6,870 nt of DNA from contig JAGPGE010000326.1 in NCBI GenBank assembly GCA_018056145.1, forward strand, positions 1-6,870. The letters are read 5' to 3'. Numbering within the stretch: the first letter of the stretch is position 1; the number at the start of each line of letters is the position of its first letter. The translations under genes were made by a program, and so were the position numbers. This DNA is from Armatimonadota bacterium. Its GTDB lineage: Bacteria > Armatimonadota > Zipacnadia > Zipacnadales > JABUFB01. The notes beneath the pieces were generated by a model. It was not told the DNA's origin and did no database searches. It worked only from the letters and a program-made list of their open reading frames with translations. Shown here piece after piece: positions 1 through 6,676 of the stretch.

Positions 1-1
1 G

Positions 2-1339
2 ATCAGCCCGTCATCCGCCTGGGGCGAGCCGCTCAATGAGGCGGACGCGGCGGCGCTGGCTGCGAGGGTGTCGGAGATCGGCGCCCATCCGGGGGTCTTC
101 GCGTGGTACATGGCCGACGAACCGGAACTGCGCCCGGCATTGCCCGAACGCTGCCGGCGGCTGTGGGAGGTGTGTCGTGAAGCCGACCCGTATCACCCGT
201 GCGTGATGCTCAATGACACCATCGCCGGGATCTTCAAGTACGTGGACGGCGGCGATGTGCTCATGCCCGACCCGTATCCGTGTTTCATCAAAGGCGGGCT
301 CGCGGCGCAGCCCATCGAGAAGACCAGCGAGTTCACGAAAGCCTGTCAGGAAGCCAGCAAGGGCCGCCGGGCGATCTGGTTGACGCCGCAGGGCTTCAAC
401 TACGGCGACTATGGGAAGAAGAACCAGCGCGGGCCGAATCTCACGGAACTGCGCAACCAGCTCTACCAGGGCGTGGTCTACGGCGCCAAGGGGTTCCTTT
501 GGTACACCTACGGCCAGGTGTCGAACTACCCGGACCTGGACATCGGGATGCGCTGGCTGTCGTATGAGGTCGCGGACCTGAAGGACGCGATCCTCGCCGA
601 CCCCGCGGAGGGCATTGCTGTGAAGGTGGAGGCTCCGCGCCCCGAGCATATCCACGTGTCCGCGCGGCGCGTCGGCGATGACCTGTTCGTGTTCGCCGTG
701 AACACAGCCACGGAAGCGCAGGACGCGAGAATCACGTTGACTCCCGCACCGGCAGCGGGGACGTTCCATGTTGTCTCCGAGGGTCGCATCGTTGAGGTCC
801 GGGGCGGGGTGATCGCGGACAAATTCGGCATCTACGAGACCCACATATACACCACAAATCCGGGAATCGGTGGGCGCGAGAGCATTGCGGTACCGACGGC
901 AGCGATCGCGGAAGCGGACGCCGCCCGGCGCAAGCCCGGCAACCTCGCCTTCGAGGACAACGGAACCACCGTGGAAGTGTCCTCGGAGTCCACTTACGGC
1001 TCGACTCCGGACCGCGTGGTAGACGGAGTCATTGGCGGCATGCAGTGGCGCGATGGTACCTCGCGCAAGCTCCCGGACTGGCTGGTGATCCGCTGGCCAG
1101 AAGCCCAGGCCATCGGCCGCGTGGTGGTACACGGCGCGGAAATCACCGCGCTTGAGGTGCAGGTGCCCGAGGGCGACGACTGGAAGACCGTGGCGCAGTT
1201 CGCGGGAGACGCGCTGGATACGCTGGACATCAGCCTGCCCGAACCACAAACGAGCACGGCGCTGCGACTTCTGGTGACCGGGCTGGCAGAAGGCCGCGAG
1301 TACACCCAGATCTCGGAGGTGGAGGCATATGCGAAGTAG
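2..1339 (+). CDS. Glycoside-hydrolase-like TIM-barrel protein with C-terminal discoidin domain (5' truncated)
   Basis: The frame is open from the first bases of the window, so the 5' end lies outside; 445 residues are visible. An internal GTG at 68 falls inside the fold and is not taken as the start. Visible residues 1-200 look like the second half of a (beta/alpha)8 barrel: a strand ending in FAWYMADEPE (residues 33-42), whose DEP resembles the acid/base position of clan GH-A enzymes, a PDPYP segment near 90-94, and GFLWYTYG near 164-171. Residues 205-285 look like a beta-sandwich (LFVFAVNTATEAQ). Residues 313-445 resemble an F5/8 type C/CBM32 discoidin domain (NLAFEDNG start, VVDG, PDWLVIRW, final ISEVEAY). 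Any signal peptide is outside the window. The role is probably extracellular glycan binding and hydrolysis. Family and substrate are not identified, and the nucleophile could not be assigned. It overlaps the next gene by 11 nt. Confidence 0.8.
   Translation: MSPSSAWGEPLNEADAAALAARVSEIGAHPGVFAWYMADEPELRPALPERCRRLWEVCREADPYHPCVMLNDTIAGIFKYVDGGDVLMPDPYPCFIKGGLAAQPIEKTSEFTKACQEASKGRRAIWLTPQGFNYGDYGKKNQRGPNLTELRNQLYQGVVYGAKGFLWYTYGQVSNYPDLDIGMRWLSYEVADLKDAILADPAEGIAVKVEAPRPEHIHVSARRVGDDLFVFAVNTATEAQDARITLTPAPAAGTFHVVSEGRIVEVRGGVIADKFGIYETHIYTTNPGIGGRESIAVPTAAIAEADAARRKPGNLAFEDNGTTVEVSSESTYGSTPDRVVDGVIGGMQWRDGTSRKLPDWLVIRWPEAQAIGRVVVHGAEITALEVQVPEGDDWKTVAQFAGDALDTLDISLPEPQTSTALRLLVTGLAEGREYTQISEVEAYAK
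1315..1320 (+). promoter_or_regulatory. Shine-Dalgarno site of the LamG gene inside the upstream coding region
   Basis: GGAGGT lies 8 nt before the ATG at 1329, with a second GGAGG at 1321-1325 only 3 nt from it. Both lie within the last codons of the preceding gene, whose TAG (1337-1339) falls after the new start. This supports the ATG at 1329 and suggests translational coupling. Confidence 0.65.
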
Positions 1340-2060
1340 CGCGGTCATTCTGGCGGTGATGGGTCTCGCGGTCTGCATTCCGGTGCTCTGCCAGGAGGGC
1401 CTGGTGGCACACTGGAGCATGGATGCGGCGGAGGGAAATGTGGTGGCCGATGCTTCGAACTCCGGCCACGACGCCACGTTCTTCTCAAAGGACCAAGCCG
1501 CGCCGGTGTTCGTGCCTGGGATGCACGGTCAGGCGGTGAAGCTGGACGCGAAGCTGGAACAGGGCTTCAACGTGGCCAACTCCGCGGACCTCAACTTCAC
1601 CGGCCCCTTCACCGTCATGGCCTGGGTGAAGCCCACGCGCCGGAACGCCACTTTCGAAATCGCGTGCATGAAGGGCGACAAGAGCGGTGAGCCGCCGTGG
1701 CCAGGCTGGCGCTTGCGGTTCTTCTGGACACGCGCGGCCTTCCAGGTGGGCACTCCGGATGGTCTCGAGCCCCAGGTGTCGTCGGCCGAGTGGAGCGTGC
1801 CCGCGGATCACTGGAGCCACGTTGCCGCCAACTGGGACGGCACGCACCTGCGGGTGTTCGTGAACGCGGTCGAGAAGGCGCAAACGGAGTTCGCCGGGAC
1901 GATTGCGGCGCAGCCTGCCTGGCGTGGGCTGGTGCTTGGAAACTACATGGGCCGCAAGAACGCCTACGCCTTCGACGGCCTGATGGACGACGTTCGCATA
2001 TACAACCGGGCACTGACCGAGGACGAGGTGTTCGCGGTGGCGTCTGGAGCCGGTCAGTGA
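1329..2060 (+). CDS. Exported single-domain LamG (concanavalin A-like lectin) protein
   Basis: The protein has 243 residues. Residues 1-22 form a signal peptide: a short basic start (MRSS), a hydrophobic core at about 5-20, then polar residues. Cys21 sits in PVLC, a poor lipobox because Leu is at -1, so a soluble secreted or periplasmic protein is more likely than a lipoprotein. Residues 24-237 are one complete Laminin_G_3-type jelly roll: GLVAHWSMD at 24-32, FTVMAWVKP at 94-102, HWSHVAANWDGT at 161-172, LVLGNY at 201-206, and the family's closing signature DGLMDDVRIYNRALTEDEV at 216-234. No catalytic domain is present, so binding of glycan or protein is the likely role. It overlaps the barrel/discoidin gene by 11 nt with its ribosome site inside it, which suggests the two products work together outside the cytoplasm. 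Ligand unknown. Confidence 0.88.
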   Translation: MRSSAVILAVMGLAVCIPVLCQEGLVAHWSMDAAEGNVVADASNSGHDATFFSKDQAAPVFVPGMHGQAVKLDAKLEQGFNVANSADLNFTGPFTVMAWVKPTRRNATFEIACMKGDKSGEPPWPGWRLRFFWTRAAFQVGTPDGLEPQVSSAEWSVPADHWSHVAANWDGTHLRVFVNAVEKAQTEFAGTIAAQPAWRGLVLGNYMGRKNAYAFDGLMDDVRIYNRALTEDEVFAVASGAGQ

Positions 2061-2102
2061 CGTGTGCGTTCCGCCAAAGTAGTACAGGCACAGGTCACGG
2101 GT

Positions 2103-2139
2103 GTCATCGCTGCAGAGCGCCGTCTGCGGTCGCCATGAC
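2103..2139 (+). repeat. Imperfect inverted repeat, possible transcript-end hairpin
   Basis: GTCAT (2103-2107) pairs with ATGAC (2135-2139), GC (2109-2110) with GC (2132-2133), and GCAGA (2112-2116) with TCTGC (2123-2127) around a GCGCCG loop, with one mismatch and a 3-nt bulge. It begins 43 nt after the LamG stop. No run of T follows, so an intrinsic terminator is only a possibility; 3'-end protection of the mRNA is an alternative. Confidence 0.35.
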
Positions 2140-2175
2140 GGGACCAGTGACACGTCTCGGGCTCCGCGGGGCCCC

Positions 2176-2195
2176 GTGCGCTTGACGGCGCGCAC
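2176..2195 (+). repeat. Short GC-rich inverted repeat
   Basis: GTGCGC (2176-2181) and GCGCAC (2190-2195) are exact reverse complements around an 8-nt loop. The 10-bp palindrome CGGGGCCCCG (2167-2176) abuts it. Both could form in the leader or trailer RNA. In DNA this GC-rich such repeats can arise by chance. Confidence 0.3.
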
Positions 2196-2262
2196 ACCCC
2201 ACGGCTGACGGAGGGAGCGCCCGCCCACTTCCGGGGAATGCACCCGTCAGTAGCCAACCGGA

Positions 2263-2268
2263 TATAGC
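2263..2268 (+). promoter_or_regulatory. Weak candidate -10 element ahead of the GH2 gene
   Basis: TATAGC matches 4 of 6 bases of the sigma-70 -10 consensus and sits in the only AT-rich patch of the gap, about 35 nt before the GH2 start codon. No good -35 hexamer is seen at 16-18 nt upstream, so the call is tentative. Confidence 0.22.
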
Positions 2269-2291
2269 TTTGCCAACTCGAACAACGTCTC

Positions 2292-2297
2292 AGGAGG
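2292..2297 (+). promoter_or_regulatory. Shine-Dalgarno site deciding the GH2 start
   Basis: A full AGGAGG lies 5 nt before the ATG at 2303. The same frame is also open from a TTG at 2270, but that start has no ribosome site and would only add residues with no counterpart in the family. The ATG at 2303 is therefore chosen. Confidence 0.8.
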
Positions 2298-2302
2298 ACG
2301 AC

Positions 2303-5300
2303 ATGAGCCGCAGCATGAATGACTGGGAAAACCCCGGGTTGTTCGGCCTGAACCGCCTGCCTGCCCGCGCATACCTGTTCCCATACCCGAACCGCGAGGC
2401 CGCCCTCACCTGCGACCGTGGGGCCTCGCATTTCATGAGCCTCAACGGACCGTGGCGGTTCCATTACGCCGAGAGCCCGGTGCTGGCGCCCGAAGGCTTC
2501 GAGGCCATGGACTTTGAGGACGGATGCTGGGCGGAGGAAGAGGTGCCGGGCTGCTGGCAGATGCAGGGCTACGACCCGCCACATTACACCAATGTGGTCT
2601 ATCCTTTCGCCATCGACCCTCCGCGGGTGCCGGACCTGAACCCCACGGGCTCGTACAGGCGGGAGTTCCACGTGCCGGATGACTGGGCCGGGCGGCGGAT
2701 CGTGTTGCGGTTTGAGGGCGTGGAATCCACCCTCCAGGTGTGGGTGAATGGCGAGTACGTGGGCCTGAGCAAGGGCAGCCGCCTGCCCGCGGAGTTCGAC
2801 ATCACCGCGAACGTGACCCAGGGAGCCAACCTCCTGGCGGTTCGCGTGCATAAGTGGTCCGACGGGACGTACATGGAAGACCAGGACTACTGGTGGTTCT
2901 CGGGGATCTTCCGGGACGTGTACCTGAAAGCCGAAGCGCCCACCGGAATCCGCGACGTGTCGGTGACGACGCCGCTGCGCAATGAGTACCGCGACGGCCG
3001 GCTGGAGATCGAGGCGCTGGTGGAGGGGGAGGCCGAAGGCCTGAGCCTCAATGCGGTGCTGGTTGACGCCGACGGAGTGGAGGTCGTTACCGCGCAGGCC
3101 GCGGCAAGCGCGAAGACAGCGCTCACGCTTGACGTGCCGGGCTGCCGCAGGTGGAGCGCCGAAGACCCCTACCTGTACACGCTGCTCCTGGAACTTGCCG
3201 ATGATGCGGGCACGGTGCTGGACACCACCTCGCTGCGCGTCGGGTTCCGGCAGGTAGAGATCACGGGCCGGGTGTTCCGGGTGAACGGCGCGCCGGTGAA
3301 GTTCAAGGGCGTGAACCGCCACGACCACCACCCCGAGAAAGGCCGGGCCGTCTCGCTCGAGGACATGACCACCGACGTGCTGCTCATGAAGCGGCACAAT
3401 ATCAATGCGGTGCGCACTTCGCATTACCCCAACGATCCGCGCTTCTATGATCTTTGCGATCAGTACGGACTGTATGTGGTGGATGAGTGCGATTTCGAGA
3501 CCCACGGGTTCGGTTACGGGTCGAACCGCGACGCGAACCCCTCCTGGGCTCCGGAGTTCACGGACGCCTGCCTTGACCGGATGCGCCGGATGGTCATGCG
3601 CGACCGTAACCACCCGAGCATTGTCATGTGGTCGGCGGGCAACGAGGCGGACCACGGGCCGAACACCCGGGCGATGCTGAACCTTGCGAAGGAGATTGAC
3701 CCAACGCGCCCGGTGCATTTCGAGCGCGACGTGGCCGTGGACACCGCCGACGTGTTCAGCCAGATGTACACCCACCCGGACACGGTGAAGAAGATCGCCG
3801 AGGGCGAGGCTTTCGAAGCCTGGGGCGTCACCGCGAACGAGCGTCACCAGTCCACGCCCTTCGTCCTGTGCGAGTACGCGCACGCCATGGGCAATGGCCC
3901 CGGCGGTCTGAAGGAGTACTGGGACCTGATCTACCAGTACGAGTCTCTCTGCGGCGGGTTCGTGTGGGAGTTCATCGACCACGGTATCGCCATGCGGGAG
4001 CCGGACGGGACGCGGTGGTATGCCTATGGCGGGGATTTCGGCGAGTACCCCCACGACGGCAACTTCGTCTGCGACGGCCTGTGCTTTCCGTGGCGCGAGC
4101 CCTCGCCTGGGATGATCCAGTACAAGAAGATCATTGAGCCGGTGCGGGTGGAGGCGGTGGACCTGACGCGCGGGGTGTTCCGCTTCACCAATCTGTATGA
4201 CTTCATCGGATTGGATCACCTCGCCCTGAACTGGAGCGTCGAATGCGACGGGAAGGTGCTGGCAAGCGGATCGGCGGCGATCCCCCCCACTGCCCCGCAT
4301 GAGTCCGCGGAAATCACGATCCCGGAAGCGGTCCGGCACGGGCTATCGGGCATTGGCGCCCACGTGACCCTCTCGCTGACGCTGGCCGCAGACACCTCCT
4401 GGGCGGAAGCTGGACACGAGGTCGCGTGGGGGCAGTTCCCGCTTCCGGTGAGCGCTCCCGCAGGCGCGACGGCCGTATCCGGCCCGGCGCTCGAGTTGCG
4501 GCAGATGCAGTCCGGGGTCATCGTCGAGAGCGACCAGATGGCCCTGCTGGTAAGCAAGGTGGATGGCCGCCTGCGCCACTGGGACTGGGAGGGCCGGACG
4601 TTGCTCATCGACGGGCCCGCCCTGAGTTTCTTCCGCCCGGTTACGGACAACGACCGGGCACTCGGCGTGCGCAAATGGTGGGAAGGCCCGGACCTGAAGC
4701 ACTTCGTCTCGAAGCTGCTGGACCTGAGCGTTGAGCCGGAGGGCGATGGTGTCCGGATCATCGCAGACACCCGCCTGAGCCCGCCCAACCAGCGCCGTGC
4801 CTTCACCTGCCGGTATGACTACTTGGTGGAGCCCGACGGCACCCTGCGGCTCAAGGTGAGTGGCGAACCCTCGGACAACTGGGAGGACAGCGATATCCTC
4901 CTGCGCATCGGGCTGGATCTTCGGCTGCCCGGAGAGCTGAGCCGAGTTGCGTGGTACGGTCTCGGACCCGGGGAGAGCTATCCGGACACCTGGGAAGCCC
5001 AGCGCATGGGCCTGTGGCGCGGCGATGTGGACCACCTCAGCACCCCGTACGTCTACCCTCAGGAGAACGGGAGCCGCAGCCGGACGCGTTGGGTCACCCT
5101 CGCCGATGACCGCGGGAGAGGGCTCATGGTGGCCGGAGTTCCCGACATCAGTTTCAGCGCCCGATGGCAGTCCGTGAATGATCTTGACGAGGCCACCCAC
5201 ATGCACGAAGTACCGCGGCGCGAGCACGTGTTCCTTAGCCTGGATCACGCGCACCAGGGCATCGGCAGCGCCAGTTGCGGACCGGGGCCCTTCGCGGGTT

Positions 5301-5404
5301 ACATGCTGCGGCCGCAGCCCTTCAGTTTCGAAGTGCGGTTCGCGCCCTTCGACCGGGATGCCGCCGCGGAGCCGCTGCTTGCTGCCGCGCTTCGCGCTGA
5401 GTGA
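2303..5404 (+). CDS. lacZ: Beta-galactosidase, glycoside hydrolase family 2, LacZ/EbgA type
   Basis: The protein has 1033 residues, close to the 1023 of E. coli LacZ, with the full five-domain order: sugar-binding jelly roll (about 1-215), Ig-like (217-325), TIM barrel (326-600), second Ig-like (from 614) and the Bgal small-chain domain (about 726-1020). Active-site residues are readable by alignment from memory to E. coli LacZ: Asn97 (N102), Asp195 in DQDYWWFSG (D201), His340 in VNRHDHHP (H357), His374 in SHYPN (H391), Glu399 and His401 in FETHG (E416, H418), acid/base Glu448 in WSAGNE (E461), Tyr489 (Y503), nucleophile Glu524 in LCEYAHAMGN (E537), Trp555 (W568) and Phe588 (F601). Asp591 replaces the Na-ligand Asn604, and SASCGPG at 989-995 replaces the Trp999 loop, as in EbgA-like members. 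There is no signal peptide, so it is cytoplasmic and probably hydrolyses imported beta-galactosides; the exact substrate cannot be read from sequence. Confidence 0.95.
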   Translation: MSRSMNDWENPGLFGLNRLPARAYLFPYPNREAALTCDRGASHFMSLNGPWRFHYAESPVLAPEGFEAMDFEDGCWAEEEVPGCWQMQGYDPPHYTNVVYPFAIDPPRVPDLNPTGSYRREFHVPDDWAGRRIVLRFEGVESTLQVWVNGEYVGLSKGSRLPAEFDITANVTQGANLLAVRVHKWSDGTYMEDQDYWWFSGIFRDVYLKAEAPTGIRDVSVTTPLRNEYRDGRLEIEALVEGEAEGLSLNAVLVDADGVEVVTAQAAASAKTALTLDVPGCRRWSAEDPYLYTLLLELADDAGTVLDTTSLRVGFRQVEITGRVFRVNGAPVKFKGVNRHDHHPEKGRAVSLEDMTTDVLLMKRHNINAVRTSHYPNDPRFYDLCDQYGLYVVDECDFETHGFGYGSNRDANPSWAPEFTDACLDRMRRMVMRDRNHPSIVMWSAGNEADHGPNTRAMLNLAKEIDPTRPVHFERDVAVDTADVFSQMYTHPDTVKKIAEGEAFEAWGVTANERHQSTPFVLCEYAHAMGNGPGGLKEYWDLIYQYESLCGGFVWEFIDHGIAMREPDGTRWYAYGGDFGEYPHDGNFVCDGLCFPWREPSPGMIQYKKIIEPVRVEAVDLTRGVFRFTNLYDFIGLDHLALNWSVECDGKVLASGSAAIPPTAPHESAEITIPEAVRHGLSGIGAHVTLSLTLAADTSWAEAGHEVAWGQFPLPVSAPAGATAVSGPALELRQMQSGVIVESDQMALLVSKVDGRLRHWDWEGRTLLIDGPALSFFRPVTDNDRALGVRKWWEGPDLKHFVSKLLDLSVEPEGDGVRIIADTRLSPPNQRRAFTCRYDYLVEPDGTLRLKVSGEPSDNWEDSDILLRIGLDLRLPGELSRVAWYGLGPGESYPDTWEAQRMGLWRGDVDHLSTPYVYPQENGSRSRTRWVTLADDRGRGLMVAGVPDISFSARWQSVNDLDEATHMHEVPRREHVFLSLDHAHQGIGSASCGPGPFAGYMLRPQPFSFEVRFAPFDRDAAAEPLLAAALRAE

Positions 5405-5443
5405 TGGAGGCTTACCGGTGATGAGCAAGCCTGCGCCGTCCGG
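5405..5443. other. Convergent intergenic gap with a weak inverted repeat
   Basis: Only 39 nt separate the stop codons of the plus-strand GH2 gene and the minus-strand URO-D-like gene. AGGCTT (5408-5413) and AAGCCT (5427-5432) are exact reverse complements with a 13-nt loop and could form a small hairpin on either transcript, possibly part of a shared terminator. No T-runs flank it. Confidence 0.3.
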
Positions 5444-6553
5444 CTACCCTGGCCCTGACTCCATGGCGACCTCGTACATCACGAGGACGTTTTCCAGGCG
5501 CACGCTGTTGTCCAGTTCCGTGGTAGAGCCCATGAAGAACCCCGGGCGCGCGTCCCGGACCGCCTGCTCGCAGACGTGCCGCACTTCGTCAGGCGAGCCG
5601 TTGGAGAGAAGCTGGCTCATATCGATTCCGCCCGCGATGAAGATGCGGTCGCCGTACTTCTCCTTGACCTCGCGCAGATTCATCCCGGCCACGGTCTCGA
5701 TGGGGTTGAGCCCGTCGATTCCTGCGTCGATCAGGTCATCCATGATCTCCATCAGGTAGCCGTCGGAGTGGAACAGGCACTTGATCCCGTACTCGTGCCA
5801 GGCGTCATTGAGGCGCTTGAGGCGCGGGAAGAACTCGCGGCGCAGGAAAGCCGGCGAATGAAGGAGCCGCTCCTTGCAAGCGATGTCTCCGTAGGTCAGC
5901 ACCGCGGGGGACAGGGCGGGATCCGCGATGGCGTGGCAGATGGCGAGATTGCGTTCGGTTGACGCCTCGAGGTACTCGGAGATCAGCCCGGGGTCGTCAT
6001 ACTCCAGGTAACAATAGAGCTCCATGCCAACATTGTGCCGGATGTCATCGAGGCCGACGCCCTGCTGCGCAAGCAGGTCCACGGTGCCGCCGATCAGCCC
6101 CTGGGTGTGCAGGAAGTGCGCGTGGTACCGCTCGCGATAGGCAGAGGGGTCATTCTGGATGCCTTGCGTGTCCGCGTTGATGTCCAGGATCGCCTGCTTC
6201 AGATACTCGACAGCACCCTCTTCATCCGTGAAGGGGCGGCTCACGATCCAGTGGGTCTTCGCGTGAGGACTGATGTGATAGACGAAACCCCGGGCGTCGG
6301 TGACGTCCTTCTCCACCACCGGGCCGAAACCCACGCCGCGGGTCATGTCCAGCATCTCGCCCACAGCCTTGCAGGCGATGCGGTGCAGTTTGTCCACCGT
6401 CTCCGGGTCTTCGGACAACGGCGGCAGCTTCTCGCCGCTGAAATGCTCGAACACCGCGTCGCAGCGCAGGAGATCATACAGCGGCACGCGGTCCGTCTCC
6501 TGAAGGGCCATCGCCCGTTCGCAACGTTCCCGGCGAGTCATTCTTGCCGCCAT
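5444..6553 (-). CDS. URO-D-family protein (MtaA/CmuA-like methyltransferase superfamily) with atypical metal site
   Basis: The protein has 369 residues, the usual size for the family. The N-terminus TRRERCERAMALQETDRVP (6-24) is the opening typical of MtaA/CmuA-like URO-D homologues rather than of true haem-pathway HemE. Later come YGDIACKERLLHSP (221-234) and REFFPRLKRL (239-248), then LFHSDG (260-265) at the end of a barrel strand, DAGIDGLNPIE (276-286) and IFIAGGID (304-311). Methylcobamide:CoM methyltransferases bind zinc through His-x-Cys plus a later Cys; here the motif is His262-Ser-Asp264, and the C-terminal segment is GSTTELDNSVRLENV (342-356) with no Cys, so metal use and reaction are uncertain. 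It is soluble, with no signal peptide. Methyl transfer or demethylation of a small molecule is a family-based guess; no corrinoid protein gene is visible. A URO-D-like gene lies just upstream on the same strand. Confidence 0.88.
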   Translation of the reverse strand: MAARMTRRERCERAMALQETDRVPLYDLLRCDAVFEHFSGEKLPPLSEDPETVDKLHRIACKAVGEMLDMTRGVGFGPVVEKDVTDARGFVYHISPHAKTHWIVSRPFTDEEGAVEYLKQAILDINADTQGIQNDPSAYRERYHAHFLHTQGLIGGTVDLLAQQGVGLDDIRHNVGMELYCYLEYDDPGLISEYLEASTERNLAICHAIADPALSPAVLTYGDIACKERLLHSPAFLRREFFPRLKRLNDAWHEYGIKCLFHSDGYLMEIMDDLIDAGIDGLNPIETVAGMNLREVKEKYGDRIFIAGGIDMSQLLSNGSPDEVRHVCEQAVRDARPGFFMGSTTELDNSVRLENVLVMYEVAMESGPG

Positions 6554-6560
6554 TGGTAGG

Positions 6561-6566
6561 CTCCTT
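6561..6566 (-). promoter_or_regulatory. Shine-Dalgarno site of the URO-D-like gene
   Basis: On the minus strand AAGGAG lies 7 nt before the ATG at 6551-6553. This favours that start over the in-frame ATG four codons further in. Confidence 0.7.
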
Positions 6567-6584
6567 CAGCGTATCATCGTGCCG

Positions 6585-6599
6585 AGCGGCTCCCCCGCT
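6585..6599 (-). repeat. Small hairpin in the leader of the URO-D-like gene
   Basis: AGCGG (6585-6589) and CCGCT (6595-6599) pair around a 5-nt loop. On the minus-strand transcript it would lie between the large inverted repeat and the ribosome site. A 5-bp stem is weak evidence by itself. Confidence 0.25.
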
Positions 6600-6611
6600 A
6601 CCGCGGTTGCC

Positions 6612-6654
6612 GGTGCGGGGCCCTGGCCGTTGGACAACACGGCCATCCCGCACC
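6612..6654 (-). repeat. Long two-part inverted repeat between the URO-D-like genes
   Basis: The outer arms GGTGCGGG (6612-6619) and CCCGCACC (6647-6654) are perfectly complementary over 8 bp. The inner arms TGGCCGT (6624-6630) and ACGGCCA (6639-6645) add 7 bp around an 8-nt loop. Only a small asymmetric internal loop (4 nt against 1) separates them, giving 15 bp of pairing. No U-tract follows on the minus strand, so this may be a leader or processing structure rather than a standard terminator. Confidence 0.55.
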
Positions 6655-6662
6655 TGACCCGG

Positions 6663-6676
6663 GGAAAGCGCTTTCC
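6663..6676. promoter_or_regulatory. Candidate LacI-family operator (14-bp perfect palindrome)
   Basis: GGAAAGCGCTTTCC is a perfect dyad with a central CG and the AAGCGCTT core typical of LacI/GalR/CcpA-type operators. It directly abuts the stop codon of the upstream URO-D-like gene and lies about 110 nt before the start of the next one, a position suited to control of an internal promoter. No convincing -35/-10 pair was found beside it and no regulator gene lies in the window. Confidence 0.5.

Larger units (their letters stand above)
2061..2302. other. Intergenic region between the LamG and GH2 genes
   Basis: These 242 nt have no convincing gene. They contain several GC-rich inverted repeats (2103-2139, 2167-2176, 2176-2195), then a small AT-rich patch GATATAGCTTT at 2261-2271 and the ribosome site of the GH2 gene. 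The spacing and the hairpins suggest that one transcript ends and another begins here, but no canonical U-tract terminator is visible. Confidence 0.5.

Noticed and set aside
68..70. GTG as start of the first gene
   Set aside because: The frame is open to the window edge and the residues before it continue the barrel fold, so the gene is 5' truncated rather than starting here.
11..1477. Minus-strand open frame of 488 codons opposite the barrel/discoidin gene
   Set aside because: It has low-complexity antisense composition and no domain, and it runs across two plus-strand genes that have clear domains.
2270..2302. TTG start that would extend the GH2 protein by 11 residues
   Set aside because: It has no ribosome site, whereas a full AGGAGG sits 5 nt before the ATG at 2303.
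2054..5428. Minus-strand open frames of 761 and 361 codons opposite the GH2 gene, in one frame and broken by a single stop near 4343
   Set aside because: The plus strand encodes a complete GH2 enzyme with intact catalytic motifs. The antisense products are rich in Arg, His, Pro and Val with no recognisable domain, as expected for a GC-rich shadow frame.
5421..5759. Plus-strand ATG frame after the GH2 stop, preceded by a GGAGG at 5406-5410
   Set aside because: The start signal looks plausible, but the frame is almost wholly antisense to the conserved C-terminal half of the URO-D-like gene and its product is Ser/Arg-rich with no domain.
6554..6676. Cobalamin riboswitch upstream of the URO-D-like gene, considered because relatives use corrinoids
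   Set aside because: The gap is shorter than a typical full riboswitch of that class and no B12-box-like sequence was found on the minus strand.
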